Part shown: positions 11,662-22,904 of the stretch, piece after piece
Layout: each line of letters starts with the position of its first letter
Numbering within the stretch: the stretch's first letter is position 1
Assembly: GCF_029867415.1 (NCBI RefSeq)
Contig: NW_026705762.1
Span: forward strand, 186,001-250,000
Length of the DNA: 64,000 nt
Reading direction: 5' to 3'
From: Vicia villosa
Taxonomy: Eukaryota > Streptophyta > Magnoliopsida > Fabales > Fabaceae
Notes under the pieces: model-generated
What the model was told of the DNA's origin: nothing
The model's input: the letters and a program-made list of their open reading frames with translations, nothing else
Database searches by the model: none
Position numbers and translations under genes: made by a program

Positions 11662-12120
11662 TGTTGGTAGTTGAGGTAGTAGTGATAGTTAAGAATGAAG
11701 TTAGATGGTGTAAAAAACTCTGGTAGATAGTTGAAAGATAGTAGCAAGTAGTGTGTGAGCTAGTATCAGAGCATGGAAACACATAAGTAATCAATTTGTT
11801 ATAGGAGGAGAGTAATAGTATGATGAAACCTTCATTGTTATTGATATTTGACCTTAAAGGCTTAAAGGCTTAAATTCAATTACACATATGCTTGTCTATT
11901 TATAGGTGTTTGAGGATGTTCCTAGCTAGAATAGAACTATCTAGGCTTTTGTTTGTCTTTTCTATATTACATTGACATAGAACTTTCTAGGCTATTAGTT
12001 AATCTAAGATTTATTGGAACACTCTAGAAACATGTAGCAACTTTAGACTATTCTAGTTTTCTCTAAACAGTGTCATGTATTTTTGCTAGAATATTCTAGA
12101 AATGTGCATCAATCTCAACA
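11662..12120 (-). repeat. Small element 3' LTR
   Basis: 459 bp, about 93-95% identical by eye to 12875-13321. Directly inside it at 12121-12131 is a pyrimidine run which on the minus strand is the purine tract AAGGAGGAG next to the LTR start TGTTGAG. Confidence 0.9.
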
Positions 12121-12861
12121 CTCCTCCTTGATGCACATTTCAGTAACTCCAAGTGTACTCCATAGTTGCTCAAAAGTGAATTTGTGAAGCTATCTCCTCC
12201 TTCATTGATATTGTTATGTAATATATTTTATTTTAAAAAGCATTATCTCCACCATGATTCAATTTTGTCACACTACTTGTCTCAATGAATGTTAGTAAAC
12301 TCTTTCTCAATATTGTTGGAGGCTTTGGACGAGAATCATTTTCACTCCTTAGTTGTGTTTGTGATCTTCCTTGTTTGTCTTGTTAAAGACTTCTAACAAG
12401 GACCGCTTTTGTTATCTAGTTGCATGTTAATCTCCTTGTCATCACTCTTGCTTCTTAGTTACTTACGAGTCTCCTTGTCGTTCTTGTAGATGAATTTTGA
12501 TAGAGACTCATTCTTGCTCTAGTAGTTGCATTTGTTTTTCTAGGCTTGTACTCAAGTTGAGCCTCAGAGGCCACAGGTCTCAATTTTTCTATCGCATGGA
12601 ATTGTGCTCTATCATAACTCGAGCCTTATTTGCCATAGGTTTACGACATTAGTTAGACTTGAAATTAAGAGGGTAAGACTGTTAGGCTACCTGAACTCCT
12701 TTCTCTCATTTTTAGTTTTGGATTTTAACTCAAACAAAGTCGGGCCGTGTAGCTACTTGTACTCCTTTGTATTTAAGTCACATACCTCATTTTCTAGTTT
12801 TAATAAAATTGTTGGTGACAAGAAGAAATAGTTTTATACGTCCTGTGAATGACCGAACGTA

Positions 12862-12873
12862 GCTTTGATACCA
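12862..12873 (-). other. PBS of small LTR element (tRNA-Met type)
   Basis: TGGTATCAAAGC on the minus strand, one base from the LTR end. It differs at one base from the usual tRNA-Met PBS TGGTATCAGAGC. The interior from 12861 down to 12132 shows no coding motif. Confidence 0.8.
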
Positions 12874-12874
12874 T

Positions 12875-13321
12875 TGTTGGTAGTTGAGGTAGTAGTGATA
12901 GTTTAGAATGTAGTTGGATGGTGTAAAGAACTCTGATTGATAGTTGAAAGATAGTAGCAAGTAGTGTGTGAGCTAGTATCAGAGCATGGCAACACATAAG
13001 TAATCAATTTGTTATAGGAGGAAAGTAATAGTATGATGAAGCCTCAAATGTTATTGATATTGGACCTTAAAGGCTTAATTACTATTACACATATGTTTGT
13101 CTATTAATAGGTGCTTGAGGATGTTTCTAGAATAGAACTATCTAGGCTTTTGTTTGTCTTTTCTACATTACATTGACATAGAACTTTCTAGACTATTAAT
13201 TAATCTAAGATTTATCGGAATACTCTAGAAACATGTAGCAACTTTAGACTATTCTAGTTTTCTCTAATCATTGTCATGTATTTTTGCTATAATATTCTAG
13301 AAATGTGCATGAATTTCAACA
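12875..13321 (-). repeat. Small element 5' LTR
   Basis: 447 bp partner of 11662-12120, with several substitutions and small indels. The divergence suggests an older insertion than elements A, Y or Z. Confidence 0.9.
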
Positions 13322-13328
13322 AAAATGA

Positions 13329-14730
13329 TGTTATAATGTGTGTTATGAAAACCCTATGATTCATGACCATGATCTCTAAAATTGCATGTTTATCAAATAT
13401 TTTAGATTTGGAATGGTTGATTGGTATGTGTTAGAATCTCATTTGTGCATAGTTTGTACATAAGTTTTGTGGTATTTCTGAAACTCTTGTGCCAAATTTG
13501 ATTACTTTTTGATATAATAGTATGTAAATAAATAACTTTGTGTTTATTTTCTAAATTAAGTTATTTTATTAACTCTTGTAATGTTTTTCTTTAGGTTTTA
13601 ACAACTTTTGGGCAAGATGGAATGAGAAGAATGATCAAAGAAAACTTGCAATGAGGGTGGAATGGAAAAAGAAGAAGATTTGTGCAAGGAGGTCCGCTCA
13701 GCGGAGTCCAAGCGGACCCAGGCAGGGATGCAGCAAATTTTTTCATCAGCAAATCCGCTCAGCGGAGCTGAAGCGGACGTGGGCAGTGAAGAGCAGAAAA
13801 TTTACCTCCGCTCAGCGGACCTTGAAGACAAAACAGATATTTTTACTGCTCCGCTCAGCGGACCTGCTCCGCTCAGCGGACCTACTTTTTCAACTTTTGT
13901 TCCTAGCCACATAAAATTGATGATTAAGGATGGTTAGCTTAGTTCTTATCATAACACACATTTTGGAAAGAAAAGTTAGGGCAAAAGAAGAAGAGAAAAA
14001 CCATTTTTAAGAGAAAATCAAGATTTCCAAACATCTTTCTTTGATCTTCTTGAGTTTGATGTCACTAAATCTTGGTTTGTTGCTTGTTGTTGGAGCTTCC
14101 ATGGATATGGAGGGCTAAGTTCCATCTTGTGTCAAGATTAGAGGTAGTTAGTTCGTAAATATGTACTTTCTTTGATCTATTATGTATGAACTTGGTTAAT
14201 GATTAATACATGGTGAATATCTTGTTATTTATGTTTCATTTGTTGTTTTGGATCATTATTGAGAGATATGTTTCAAAGCTAGACCTAAAAGATATTCATC
14301 TATCAATAAACAAACTCTAGAGATAGATTTGTGAGTTGATATTCACAAGTATCAAGCTTTTAAGATTATCATGTTGATTGTCGGCATGAGAGATCATCTG
14401 ACGGTGAATATGATAATAATCACGATATTGCTTTAGAGATAAACAGTATCGAGAGGATACGTGATGGTATTAATCATGAATAGGTTCATATATATAATCT
14501 TTAGAGTACATATGAAGCAAACTAATGAACACTAATCTTGACACAGTTTTACCAAATCGTTTTAAACCCGAATTTATTGTCTTTAATTTCTTTTAATGCT
14601 ATTTATCTTTCATGATACTAAAAACATCCAGAGCCTTAACTCAAAATACACTAAGCTGTAGAACGGCGATAATATCGCATCAATCCCTGAGGAGACGATA
14701 CTAAAAATACTTATCCTATACTTTCTAACA
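13329..14730 (+). repeat. Athila 5' LTR (about 1.4 kb)
   Basis: The proposed start is TGTTATAATG, eight bases right of the small element's end; the end is TTCTAACA, three bases before the PBS. Without a 3' LTR the start is inferred from the TG and the expected length. The LTR contains five copies of the 13-bp palindrome TCCGCTCAGCGGA at 13693-13880. Confidence 0.7.
13693..13880 (+). repeat. Array of palindrome TCCGCTCAGCGGA in LTR
   Basis: Exact copies start at 13693, 13754, 13807, 13850 and 13868, with extra half-sites AAGCGGAC after the first two. The sequence between copies is unrelated, so this is a reiterated word and not a simple tandem repeat. Four more copies lie between pol and the env-position ORF. 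Confidence 0.93.
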
Positions 14731-14733
14731 AAA

Positions 14734-14751
14734 TGGCGCCGTTGCCGGGGA
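14734..14751 (+). other. Athila primer-binding site (tRNA-Asp type)
   Basis: TGGCGCCGTTGCCGGGGA, three bases after the LTR end. This is the known tRNA-Asp-complementary PBS of Athila and related elements, and it supports the lineage call independently of the proteins. Confidence 0.92.
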
Positions 14752-14864
14752 TTGGCGTTAAGATATTATAAGCATAGCAATAGTTTTTGTGTGTTTTGAG
14801 TATAAATATTATTATTATTACCTAGTCTTTGCTCACTTTTTGGTTAGTGTTTCAGCTCTGGTTT

Positions 14865-15287
14865 ATGCGTGGGAGTGTTCCAGCAGATCAGCTTCTTTTT
14901 GATCCAGAAATTGAAAGAACCGCAAGGAGATTGAATAGTAAAACCAGAAGAAGAAGGAAACTAGCCAAAGAACGAAGATTAGCCCAAGAAGCTACTACTT
15001 CATCAGCACCACAAGTTATAGAAGAAGAGATGGCAGGGCATGGAGAACAGGATCCACCACCGCCACCACCACCACCTCCTAGAGCACCATGTGCTAACAG
15101 TCCAAGAAGAGCAGCCCAGTTTGCAAGAAATGACAACAATGCAAGAAATTCTGAAATGAAGACTGGCATTCTTCAACTACTTTATGCTAGTCCTTTTTCA
15201 GGACTTGATCATGAGGACCCATATACACACTTGACAAAGTTCTATGAAATTGCCGGAGCAGTCGGAGCACCTGAAAGAGAGGAATAG
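14865..15287 (+). CDS. Athila Gag N-terminal part, ended by in-frame TAG
   Basis: The frame is open from 14829; the ATG at 14865 (MRGSVPADQLLFDPEIE) is the likelier start because the DPEIERTARR stretch that follows is the usual beginning of Athila Gag. A very basic Arg/Lys region is followed by a Pro run (about residues 66-75) and the start of the Gag core (QLLYASPFSGLDHEDPYTHL). The frame stops at TAG (15285-15287). It continues in the same frame as CAA GTG TTT into the long gag-pol frame, so the TAG divides one protein rather than ending a gene. Either it is a disabling point mutation or it is read through: the following CAA matches the first part of the known leaky context TAG-CAR-YYA, but the next codon GTG does not. 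Confidence 0.8.
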   Translation: MRGSVPADQLLFDPEIERTARRLNSKTRRRRKLAKERRLAQEATTSSAPQVIEEEMAGHGEQDPPPPPPPPPRAPCANSPRRAAQFARNDNNARNSEMKTGILQLLYASPFSGLDHEDPYTHLTKFYEIAGAVGAPEREE

Positions 15288-18200
15288 CAAGTGTTTAAAA
15301 GATTATTTCCTCACTCATTGATTGGTAAAGCAAAGGATTGGTACCTTGATCAACCTACTCAAACCATGACAAATTGGAATGAGTTAGAAGAAAAGTTTCT
15401 TGATAGGTTCTTTCCTCAGTCAAGGTTGCTTGAAGCAAAAACAGCAATTTCAGTGTTCTCTCAAGGTGTGAATGAAACTCTTAATGAAGCATGGGAAAGG
15501 TATAAGTCAATGTTGAGAAAATGTCCGAGTCATGGCTTTGATGAACTCACCCAGATTCACATTTTTCGTAATGGCTTACAACCACAACCGAAGCTTCTTT
15601 TAGATGCTACAGCTGGAGGTTCCTTAATGGCTAAGACAGCGGAGGAGGCAATAGAGATAATTGAGAAAATGGCCAGGAATGATCATCAGGTGCAACATAA
15701 CCGAGGAGTTGTTCAAAAGAAACCGGGGCTTATTGAATTAGGAACCAATGATGCTATTCTTGCTCAGAATAAGCTTCTTTCTCAACAAGTGGAGGAGCTT
15801 ACAAAACAAATGGCAAGGTTACCTCAACAACTCAAGGAATTAAATGATCCTAACAAGAACAAACAAGTTGCTTCATGTGAGCTTTGTAGTGGAGACCACC
15901 CTACCGGATATTGTCCACCGGTGAATGAAGTGAATTACATGGCGAATCAAAATCAAGGAGGCTATCAACAAAGACAAGCTCCTTACCAAAACCAAGGTGG
16001 ATACCAACAAAGGCCTAATGCACCACAATATGGCCAAGGGTGGAGACAAGATAATTATCAACAAAGACAAAGTCCTTATCAACAACAACTACCTTCTCAA
16101 GACAAGCCTTCAAAGTTGGAGGAGACTCTAAATCAATTCATGCAAGCATCAATGGCAAATCAAAAGAGTAATGAAGCGGCTATAAAGAATTTAGAGACTC
16201 AAGTCGGCCAACTTGCGAAACAACTCGCCGAGAAGCAAACCGGACCATCATTCACGGCAAACACTCAAACCAATCCTAAGGAGCATTGCAAAGCGGTTGT
16301 AACTAGGAGTGGGAGGGTGCTTGAAAGTGAAGTGGAGAAGGAGGTTGAGGAGGAGGAAGTTAGGATAGAAAAGGAGAAAGAGGTAGAAAGTGAAGTAGAA
16401 CCAAAGAAAAATGAGGGAGTATTAGTTGAAAATGAGAGTGAAGAAAAAGAAAAAAATAGAGAGAAAAAGAGAAAGATTAAAGAAGGAAAGAAGAAAGTTA
16501 TGAGTTCTCCCGTTCGTAATTTACCTTATCCTCATGCTCCCTCAAAGAAGGATAATGAGAGGCAATATGCTCGTTTTCTTGACATATTTAGGCAATTGCA
16601 AATTAATATTCCTTTTGGTGAAGCTTTAGAGCAAATGCCAAAATATGCCAAGTTTATGAAGGACATTCTCACAAAGAAAAGAAGTTACACTGAGCCCGAA
16701 ACGGTTGTCCTAGATGCTAAATGTAGTGCCATCATTCAAAGTACTTTACCAAGGAAGGAAAGAGATCCAGGAAGAGTTACTTTGCCGGTTACTATTAGTG
16801 ACATTCATATTGGAAGAGGTTTGGTTGACACGGGTTCAAGTATCAATTTGATTCCTTTATCCATGGTCAAGAGGTTAGGCATTGTGGATATGAGAAATAC
16901 AAGAATGACACTTCAATTAGCCGATAAGTCTACAACTATGCCTTTTGGGATAGCGGAAGATTTACTTGTGAAAGTTGACAAGTTCTTCTTTCCGGTAGAT
17001 TTTGTTGTCATTGATATGGAGGAAGATGTTGATACCCCATTGATTCTAGGAAGACCTTTTATGAAGACGGCAAGGATGATGATAGACATTGATGATGGTT
17101 TGATGAAATTGAGGTTCCAAGATGAGGAAGGGTGTTTTGATCTCTCGGAAGCAATGAAACATCCAAATGATACAAGTGATTGTTTTAGAATTGATGCTAT
17201 GGAGGAAGTTATCATGCAAGTTGAAAGTAGAGCTCATGTGTTCAATCCTCTTGAGAAAACATTAACCAAAGCTCTTGATGTTCTCAATGAAGAAGAAGAA
17301 AAAGAGATTGAAGAGTGTTTGCGAGATCTTGATGTTTTTGAAGAGATAAGTCCTTTTGAAGCAAAGATGGAGGAGTTGAAAGATGAGCCAAAGGGAGAAG
17401 AAACCAAATTAGAATTGAAGATGTTACCGCCCCATTTGAAATATGTTTTTCTTGAAGAAGGTGGTAAGAAGCCGGTGATAATTAGTGGTTCATTGTCTAA
17501 AAAGGAGGAAGAGAAATTAATTCATGTGTTGAAAGCTAACAAGGAGGCGATAGGATGGGTTCTTTCCGATCTAAAAGGAATTAGTCCGGCCTATTGTATG
17601 CATAAAATTATGATGGAGGAGGATTTTAAACCGGTAGCTCAACCTCAACGCCGGTTGAATCCTACAATGAAAGAAGTTGTAAGAAAGGAAGTGGTGAAAC
17701 TATTGGAAGCCAGAATGATCTATCCTATTTCTGATAGTGCATGGGTGAGTCCAGTCCAAGTGGTACCAAAGAAAGGAGGAATGACCGTGATCACAAATGA
17801 AAAGAATGAGTTGATTCCGACAAGAACCGTGACGGGTTGGAGGATGTGTATTGATTACCGAAAGCTTAACCAAGCTACTAGGAAAGATCACTTCCCTTTA
17901 CCTTTCATGGACCAAATGTTGGAAAGGTTATCGGGTCAAGAGTTCTATTGTTTCTTGGATGGCTACTCCGGGTACAACCAACTTTCGGTCAATCCGGAAG
18001 ATCAAGAGAAAACGGCGTTCACTTGTCCCTTTGGAATTTTTGCTTATAGGCGAATGCCGTTTGGATTGTGTAATGCACCGGCCACTTTCCAAAGATGTAT
18101 GCAAGCTATCTTCTCGGACTTCATAGAAAAGACAATGGAAGTTTTCATGGATGACTTCTCCGTTTTTGGAGCCTCATTTGATCTTTGCTTGAAGAATTTG

Positions 18201-20303
18201 GATGCCGTGTTGAAAAGATGTGTTGAAACCAACTTGGTCCTCAATTGGGAAAAATGCAATTTCATGGTTACCGAAGGCATAGTTCTTGGTCACAAAGTTT
18301 CGTCCAAAGGAATTGAAGTCGACCGAGCAAAAGTGGAGGTTATTGAGAAGTTACCACCGCCAACGAATGTCAAAGGAATTCGAAGCTTCTTAGGCCATGC
18401 GGGGTTCTATAGGAGATTCATCAAAGACTTCTCAAAGATTGCAAAGCCTTTGAGCAACTTGCTCAACAAAGATAAGTCTTTTGTTTTTGATAATGCATGC
18501 CTTTTAGCTTTTAATGAATTGAAACAAAGATTGACCACCGCACACATAATCATAGCACCCGATTGGAAACTTGATTTTGAACTAATGTGTGATGCTAGTG
18601 ATTATGCGGTAGGAGCGGTGTTGGGTCAAAGAAAAGGAAAAAATTTTCATGCTATACATTATGCTAGTAAGGTTCTTAATGAAGCACAAATTAATTATGC
18701 AACAACTGAAAAAGAACTACTAGCTATTGTATATGCATTAGAAAAATTTAGGTCCTATCTAATTGGTTCGAAAGCTGTTGTTTACACTGACCATGCAACG
18801 ATAAAGTATTTGCTTACCAAGCCGGATTCAAATAAAAGGCTCATTAGGTGGATATTGTTGCTACAAGAATTCCACTTAGAGATTAGAGACAAGAAAGGAG
18901 CGGAAAACTTGGTGGCGGATCATTTATCAAGGTTGGTGAATGAAGAGGTAACAAACAAAGAAGAAGAGGTTTTGGAATCATTCCCGGATGAAAAGTTGTT
19001 CATGGTGGAAGAAAGGCCGTGGTTTGCTGACATGGCTAATCATAAGGCATCGGGTTGGATGCCGGAAGATTGGAGTAAAAGTGCAACAAAGAAGTTTCTC
19101 CATGATGCCAAATTCTATGTGTGGGATGATCCATACTTGTTCAAAATTGGTGTGGATGGTGTGCTAAGAAGATGTGTGACAAGAGAAGAAGCAATGAGAA
19201 TCTTGTGGCATTGTCATAACTCACCTTATGGTGGGCACTATGGTGGACAAAGAACGGCGGCGAAAGTTCTTCAATCCGGGTTCTATTGGCCGACGTTATT
19301 CAAAGATGCCTACTTGCATGCACAAAGTTGTGACAATTGTCAAAGAAGTGGTGGAGTGAGTAAAAGGAATGAAATGCCATTGACAAATATGTTAGAAGTG
19401 GAAGTGTTTGATTGTTGGGGAATAGACTTTGTAGGACCATTTCCTTCATCTTTTGGTTGTGAGTATATATTGGTTGCGGTTGATTATGTTTCAAAGTGGG
19501 TGGAAGCAATAGCATGTCCGAAAGCGGATGGAAAGACCGTAATCAAGTTCTTGAAGAAAAACATTTTTACAAGGTTTGGAACACCAAGGATTCTCATTAG
19601 TGATGGTGGCTCACATTTTTGCAACACACAGCTTGAAAAAGTCTTACAACAATATGGTGTGAAGCACAAAGTAACCACGGCCTATCATCCACAAGCTAAT
19701 GGTCAAGCCGAAGTTTCCAACCGAGAAATCAAAAGAATCTTGGAAAAAACAGTTTCTTCTTCAAGAAAGGATTGGTCACAGAAGTTGGATGATGCTTTAT
19801 GGGCTTACCGTACGGCATACAAGGCACCGATTGGTTTTACTCCGTTTCAAATGGTTTACGGGAAGAGTTGTCATTTACCCGTGGAATTGGAGCATAAGGC
19901 ATTTTGGGCCTTGAAGTTGCTTAACTTTGATCCTAAGGCAAGTGGTGAAATGAGAAGATTGCAATTGCTTGAGATGGAAGAATTGCGATTACAAGCCTAT
20001 GAATCCAACAAAATCTACAAGGAGAAAGTGAAGGGATATCATGATAAAAAGATTGTGGAGAAGGAGTTCAAAGAAGGCCAAATGGTTCTATTGTTCAATT
20101 CAAGGTTGAAGTTGTTTCCGGGCAAATTGAAATCCAAATGGTCGGGTCCGTTCCGAATCAAAGAAGTAAAAGACTATGGAGCGGTTGTGCTTGAAAATCC
20201 GACAACAAATGAAAGTTGGACCGTGAATGGCCAAAGACTCAAGCCGTATCTTTGTGGTGAAGTCGATCGAAATTCGGAATCCGTTCCGATTTTTGATCCG
20301 TAA
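15288..20303 (+). CDS. Athila gag-pol polyprotein (Gag C-term, PR, RT, RNase H, IN)
   Basis: About 1670 codons are open in phase with the upstream Gag part. Numbering from the GTG at 15291: Gag core with [17 protein letters not shown] near the start; zinc knuckle C-x2-C-x3-H-x4-C at about 196-208; an acidic/basic charged linker at about 350-400; aspartic protease VDTGSS with catalytic Asp at about 513; RT with CIDYRKLN at about 855 and FMDD (Asp 954-955); RNase H with CDAS (Asp at about 1101); integrase HHCC zinc region at about 1307-1345, then Asp 1379, Asp 1438 and Glu 1474 with the expected 35-residue D-E spacing; C-terminal domain near WSGPFRI. All catalytic residues I looked for are present. 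Products act in the particle and at integration. Only the TAG at 15285 separates it from the N-terminal Gag. Confidence 0.93.
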   Translation, partial: QVFKRLFPHSLIGKAKDWYLDQPTQTMTNWNELEEKFLDRFFPQSRLLEAKTAISVFSQGVNETLNEAWERYKSMLRKCPSHGFDELTQIHIFRNGLQPQPKLLLDATAGGSLMAKTAEEAIEIIEKMARNDHQVQHNRGVVQKKPGLIELGTNDAILAQNKLLSQQVEELTKQMARLPQQLKELNDPNKNKQVASCELCSGDHPTGYCPPVNEVNYMANQNQGGYQQRQAPYQNQGGYQQRPNAPQYGQGWRQDNYQQRQSPYQQQLPSQDKPSKLEETLNQFMQASMANQKSNEAAIKNLETQVGQLAKQLAEKQTGPSFTANTQTNPKEHCKAVVTRSGRVLESEVEKEVEEEEVRIEKEKEVESEVEPKKNEGVLVENESEEKEKNREKKRKIKEGKKKVMSSPVRNLPYPHAPSKKDNERQYARFLDIFRQLQINIPFGEALEQMPKYAKFMKDILTKKRSYTEPETVVLDAKCSAIIQSTLPRKERDPGRVTLPVTISDIHIGRGLVDTGSSINLIPLSMVKRLGIVDMRNTRMTLQLADKSTTMPFGIAEDLLVKVDKFFFPVDFVVIDMEEDVDTPLILGRPFMKTARMMIDIDDGLMKLRFQDEEGCFDLSEAMKHPNDTSDCFRIDAMEEVIMQVESRAHVFNPLEKTLTKALDVLNEEEEKEIEECLRDLDVFEEISPFEAKMEELKDEPKGEETKLELKMLPPHLKYVFLEEGGKKPVIISGSLSKKEEEKLIHVLKANKEAIGWVLSDLKGISPAYCMHKIMMEEDFKPVAQPQRRLNPTMKEVVRKEVVKLLEARMIYPISDSAWVSPVQVVPKKGGMTVITNEKNELIPTRTVTGWRMCIDYRKLNQATRKDHFPLPFMDQMLERLSGQEFYCFLDGYSGYNQLSVNPEDQEKTAFTCPFGIFAYRRMPFGLCNAPATFQRCMQAIFSDFIEKTMEVFMDDFSVFGASFDLCLKNLDAVLKRCVETNLVLNWEKCNFMVTEGIVLGHKVSSKGIEVDRAKVEVIEKLPPPTNVKGIRSFLGHAGFYRRFIKDFSKIAKPLSNLLNKDKSFVFDNACLLAFNELKQRLTTAHIIIAPDWKLDFELMCDASDYAVGAVLGQRKGKNFHAIHYASKVLNEAQINYATTEKELLAIVYALEKFRSYLIGSKAVVYTDHATIKYLLTKPDSNKRLIRWILLLQEFHLEIRDKKGAENLVADHLSRLVNEEVTNKEEEVLESFPDEKLFMVEERPWFADMANHKASGWMPEDWSKSATKKFLHDAKFYVWDDPYLFKIGVDGVLRRCVTREEAMRILWHCHNSPYGGHYGGQRTAAKVLQSGFYWPTLFKDAYLHAQSCDNCQRSGGVSKRNEMPLTNMLEVEVFDCWGIDFVGPFPSSFGCEYILVAVDYVSKWVEAIACPKADGKTVIKFLKKNIFTRFGTPRILISDGGSHFCNTQLEKVLQQYGVKHKVTTAYHPQANGQAEVSNREIKRILEKTVSSSRKDWSQKLDDALWAYRTAYKAPIGFTPFQMVYGKSCHLPVELEHKAFWALKLLNFDPKASGEMRRLQLLEMEELRLQAYESNKIYKEKVKGYHDKKIVEKEFKEGQMVLLFNSRLKLFPGKLKSKWSGPFRIKEVKDYGAVVLENPTTNESWTVNGQRLKPYLCGEVDRNSESVPIFDP

Positions 20304-20475
20304 AGCCGCCTCGGACCGTCGAGCTAACCGACGTTAAACAAAGCGCTAGTTGGGAGGCACCCCAACATTGTAAGTATTCTCTGTTTTATGTACTGTGGGA
20401 TGTTTGAAAAGTCGGTGGAGAAAAAATCGGGTGGAGCAGACTGCTGAAAAACCAGAAAAACCAGGTTTTCTGTCA

Positions 20476-21076
20476 TCCGCTCAGCGGACCCCCCTCCGCT
20501 GAGCGGACCTGCTAAAAACCAGAAAAATAAAAAGGGCCCAATGGACCAAACCGGTCCAAAGGCCCAATTAAGAAAGAGCTCTGTGGCTGAGCGGGTTCAG
20601 AACCCTAACTCACCACACTTTTGAAACTCACTTGCCTCCACTTGATTCCATCTCCATCTCCACCATTTTCAAAGCTTCAAGTTTCATTTTATCTTCAAAT
20701 TTTCTCTTCTTGAATTTCAGATAAGGTATGTGTTTTCTTTTCTGTTGCAATCTTGTGTTTAAATTTTAGGGTTGTAGATTTATGTTTCTCTTAGGATTTA
20801 GTGTGCTTTGGTAGTAGAATTAAGGTTAGATTGTGTTTTAGGTTTGACTCTAGTAGTAGATTTTGTTTATGTTTTGGATTTAGGTTAGATTAGATTTTAA
20901 ATTTTAGGGTTACATCAATTACATGTGAATATCCTCCCTCCCATAGCTTGTTGTGTGCTTACTTGTGCTGGAAAGGGGTTTGAAACCCCATGGTTGATGC
21001 TGGTGCAGACCTGTGTTCTGCAGAATTTTTAATTTTCTGCGCAGGTCCGCTGAGCGGACCCCTTCCGCTGAGCGGA
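20476..21076 (+). repeat. Four more TCCGCT(C/G)AGCGGA palindromes between pol and env-position ORF
   Basis: Copies start at 20476, 20495, 21046 and 21064, in two close pairs. The 0.9-kb spacer between pol and the next ORF otherwise shows no coding potential. It ends with a stretch resembling a leader or intron (AGGTATGT at about 20726, TTTTTGTAG at about 21211) just before the ORF start. A spliced subgenomic RNA is possible but is inferred from these motifs only. Confidence 0.85.
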
Positions 21077-21219
21077 CCCTGCTGAGTGCAGAATTTCAGT
21101 TCTGTTTTCTGTTGGTTATGCAATGGTTTCGGGCCTGGTTTAACACTACCAATGGACATGTAATATGCTATAAATGTTGATTTTGACGATGTTTGTTCGA
21201 TGTTGTGTTGTTTTTGTAG

Positions 21220-22410
21220 ATGTCGTCAAGAAGTGATCGGGGAAAGCGAGCTAGGCAATTGGCAGACTCAAGCTCAGGAGCTGCTCCGCAACCACCCTTC
21301 GATTCCCATGGGTTTCTAGGACCAGAACAGCAGGCAAGGTTTGAGAAATTGGTTGGTCGGAAGATTTGGCCAGAAAAGGTGTTTGACCTCCCACATAGAG
21401 GCAACTTTTATCAGTTTCTGGAAAATATCGCGGAACGCCATTGGGAAGCTCTGATTTCTCCAGATACTCAAATCAATGCGGACCTTGTGCGTGAGTTCTA
21501 TGCCAATGCGATTCCGATTGAGGGAAGGTTGTACACTTACACGTCCTATGTGAGAGGTAGGGGCATTTCTTTTTCAAGGGATGCAATTAACACTTTTTTG
21601 GGAAGACCGTCTCCTCGTGCTGCAGGTGAGAAGTGTGAGTATGCAAGGAAAAAGGCTGCAAAGACTTGGAATATGCAGGAGATTGCTGATCTGTTATCCT
21701 TTGAGCGCCGAGGGTTCACTCTTAACCCTTCCGGTTATATTCAGAAGATGGACAGGAAGAACATGACTCAAATGGCACAGCTGTACACAGTTTTCCTCCT
21801 GAACAATGTCATGTCGAGGAGCCACACATCTGACCTAACCATTGACATGTCTTGTCTTTTGTTTTGGATTATGACAGGTGGAGAGGTGGATGTGGCTCAA
21901 ATCATTTCTGAGGAGATTAGGATTGTGGCTTCAAGTGGTACCAAAAGAGGGACAAAGCCGTCTGCTCAGCTTGGTTTTCCAAGTTTGATTATGGGACTAT
22001 GTAGGAATGCAGGTGTGGAGTTCCCTAATGTTGCAAGCATGAAATCCACTAGTGTTGTGGACACCGGTTATGTGCATAGGCACTGCTCTCCCAAGCTAGG
22101 TGTCCAGCAGCATCCTCAGCCACAGAACATGGCTCCTCCTGCTGGTGGTAGGTATAATGAAGAATTAGCTTGCAGGTACAATTGGGCGTATTTTGATGCC
22201 AACAGAAGATCGCAGACGATGATTCATGATTCTCTGTGCAAGCTCTATCGCCACCAAGTCAACCCGGCGGATGTTCCCTCTTTTCCTACTAATGAGGATT
22301 ATGAGGCTCATTGTGCATGGCCTGCGGAGAGGCCATTTTTCAGAGAGGGGGATGGTGAAGAGGAAGAAGAGGAAGGAGATGGCATGGAGCAGGATGATGA
22401 GGAGGATTGA
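21220..22410 (+). CDS. Athila ORF in env position (putative plant transposon protein domain)
   Basis: Intact 396-codon frame 0.9 kb after pol, in the place of the env-like gene of Athila elements. The N-terminus is Ser/Arg-rich. The core from about residue 40 to 250 (with FYANAIPIEG and SYVRGRGISFSRDAI) resembles the domain annotated as 'putative plant transposon protein' in many plant repeats. The C-terminus ends in a Glu/Asp run. I see no signal peptide and no clear transmembrane segment, so a membrane or envelope role is not supported by the sequence. The start ATG follows TTTTTGTAG, a possible 3' splice site. Function unknown; the intact frame suggests the copy is not old. Confidence 0.8.
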   Translation: MSSRSDRGKRARQLADSSSGAAPQPPFDSHGFLGPEQQARFEKLVGRKIWPEKVFDLPHRGNFYQFLENIAERHWEALISPDTQINADLVREFYANAIPIEGRLYTYTSYVRGRGISFSRDAINTFLGRPSPRAAGEKCEYARKKAAKTWNMQEIADLLSFERRGFTLNPSGYIQKMDRKNMTQMAQLYTVFLLNNVMSRSHTSDLTIDMSCLLFWIMTGGEVDVAQIISEEIRIVASSGTKRGTKPSAQLGFPSLIMGLCRNAGVEFPNVASMKSTSVVDTGYVHRHCSPKLGVQQHPQPQNMAPPAGGRYNEELACRYNWAYFDANRRSQTMIHDSLCKLYRHQVNPADVPSFPTNEDYEAHCAWPAERPFFREGDGEEEEEEGDGMEQDDEED

Positions 22411-22904
22411 AGATATTCAGTGTTTATTTTTTTTTTATTGTTGTTTATGTAGTTTATGTTTAGTTTTATAATACTTTGTTATTTACTTTTATGTTGTTGA
22501 ACTAGTAGCATAATTTCTAGTACTTTTGTTAGTATTAGTAATTACTTTTGTGCCATCCATATGAGGATGAGGTTTGTTGTACTTTGGTGGCCGTGGGTGC
22601 CACCCGAACATATTTTGTAGGCAACTTATGCCTTTGTTGTTTAAGTATTTTGTTTAAGTAATGTGTGCTTGTGTGGGCAAGTTATGCCCTTGTTGTTATA
22701 TTTATGGTGTAGTATTTTTTGAATTATATGAAAAAAATATGAAATAAAAAGTTTGACCAAATTGTATATTTAAAATAGAAATTAACCATTAAAAAAAATT
22801 AATTTCAACAACATATATTTTGAGGATGGGTAATTTAATTATGATATTGTGTAAATAATTAAAAAAAATATGTAGTAATTTAGAATCTTCAAATAATAAC
22901 CATA
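22411..22904 (+). other. Region after the env-position ORF, no 3' LTR
   Basis: About 500 bp, AT-rich, with two close variants of a GGCAA(C/G)TTATGCC phrase (about 22620 and 22677). I see no polypurine tract and no sequence matching the 5' LTR, and none of the palindromes typical of that LTR. Confidence 0.5.

Larger units (their letters stand above)
11662..13321 (-). mobile_element. Complete small non-autonomous LTR retrotransposon (1.66 kb)
   Basis: Two direct LTR copies (11662-12120 and 12875-13321) flank about 754 bp of non-coding interior. The minus-strand order is LTR, one base, PBS (12873-12862, TGGTATCAAAGC), interior, purine tract, LTR. Both LTRs read TGTTG...CAACA in the plus direction. 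AAAAT lies on each side (11657-11661 and 13322-13326), a perfect 5-bp target duplication. There is no gag or pol, so it depends on another element. It is longer than a typical TRIM and shorter than a typical LARD. Confidence 0.92.
13329..22750 (+). mobile_element. Athila-type Ty3/gypsy retrotransposon, 3' end missing
   Basis: 5' LTR (13329-14730), PBS (14734-14751), gag-pol (about 14865-20303) and an ORF in the env position (21220-22410) follow in the order typical of Athila. The retroviral-like pol order is protease, RT, RNase H, integrase. No copy of the LTR appears after the env-position ORF, and a CACTA-like transposon end follows at 23044, so the 3' part is lost or displaced. The right limit of about 22750 is an estimate. 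Confidence 0.85.

Noticed and set aside
13693..13880. Possible CRISPR-like array because of spaced short palindromes
   Set aside because: Plant nuclear retrotransposon LTR; unit 13 bp, irregular spacing (18-61 bp), no cas genes.
13651..13937. Two overlapping frames rich in Arg/Ser in the Athila LTR
   Set aside because: Result from the GC-rich palindrome copies; they lie wholly in the LTR.
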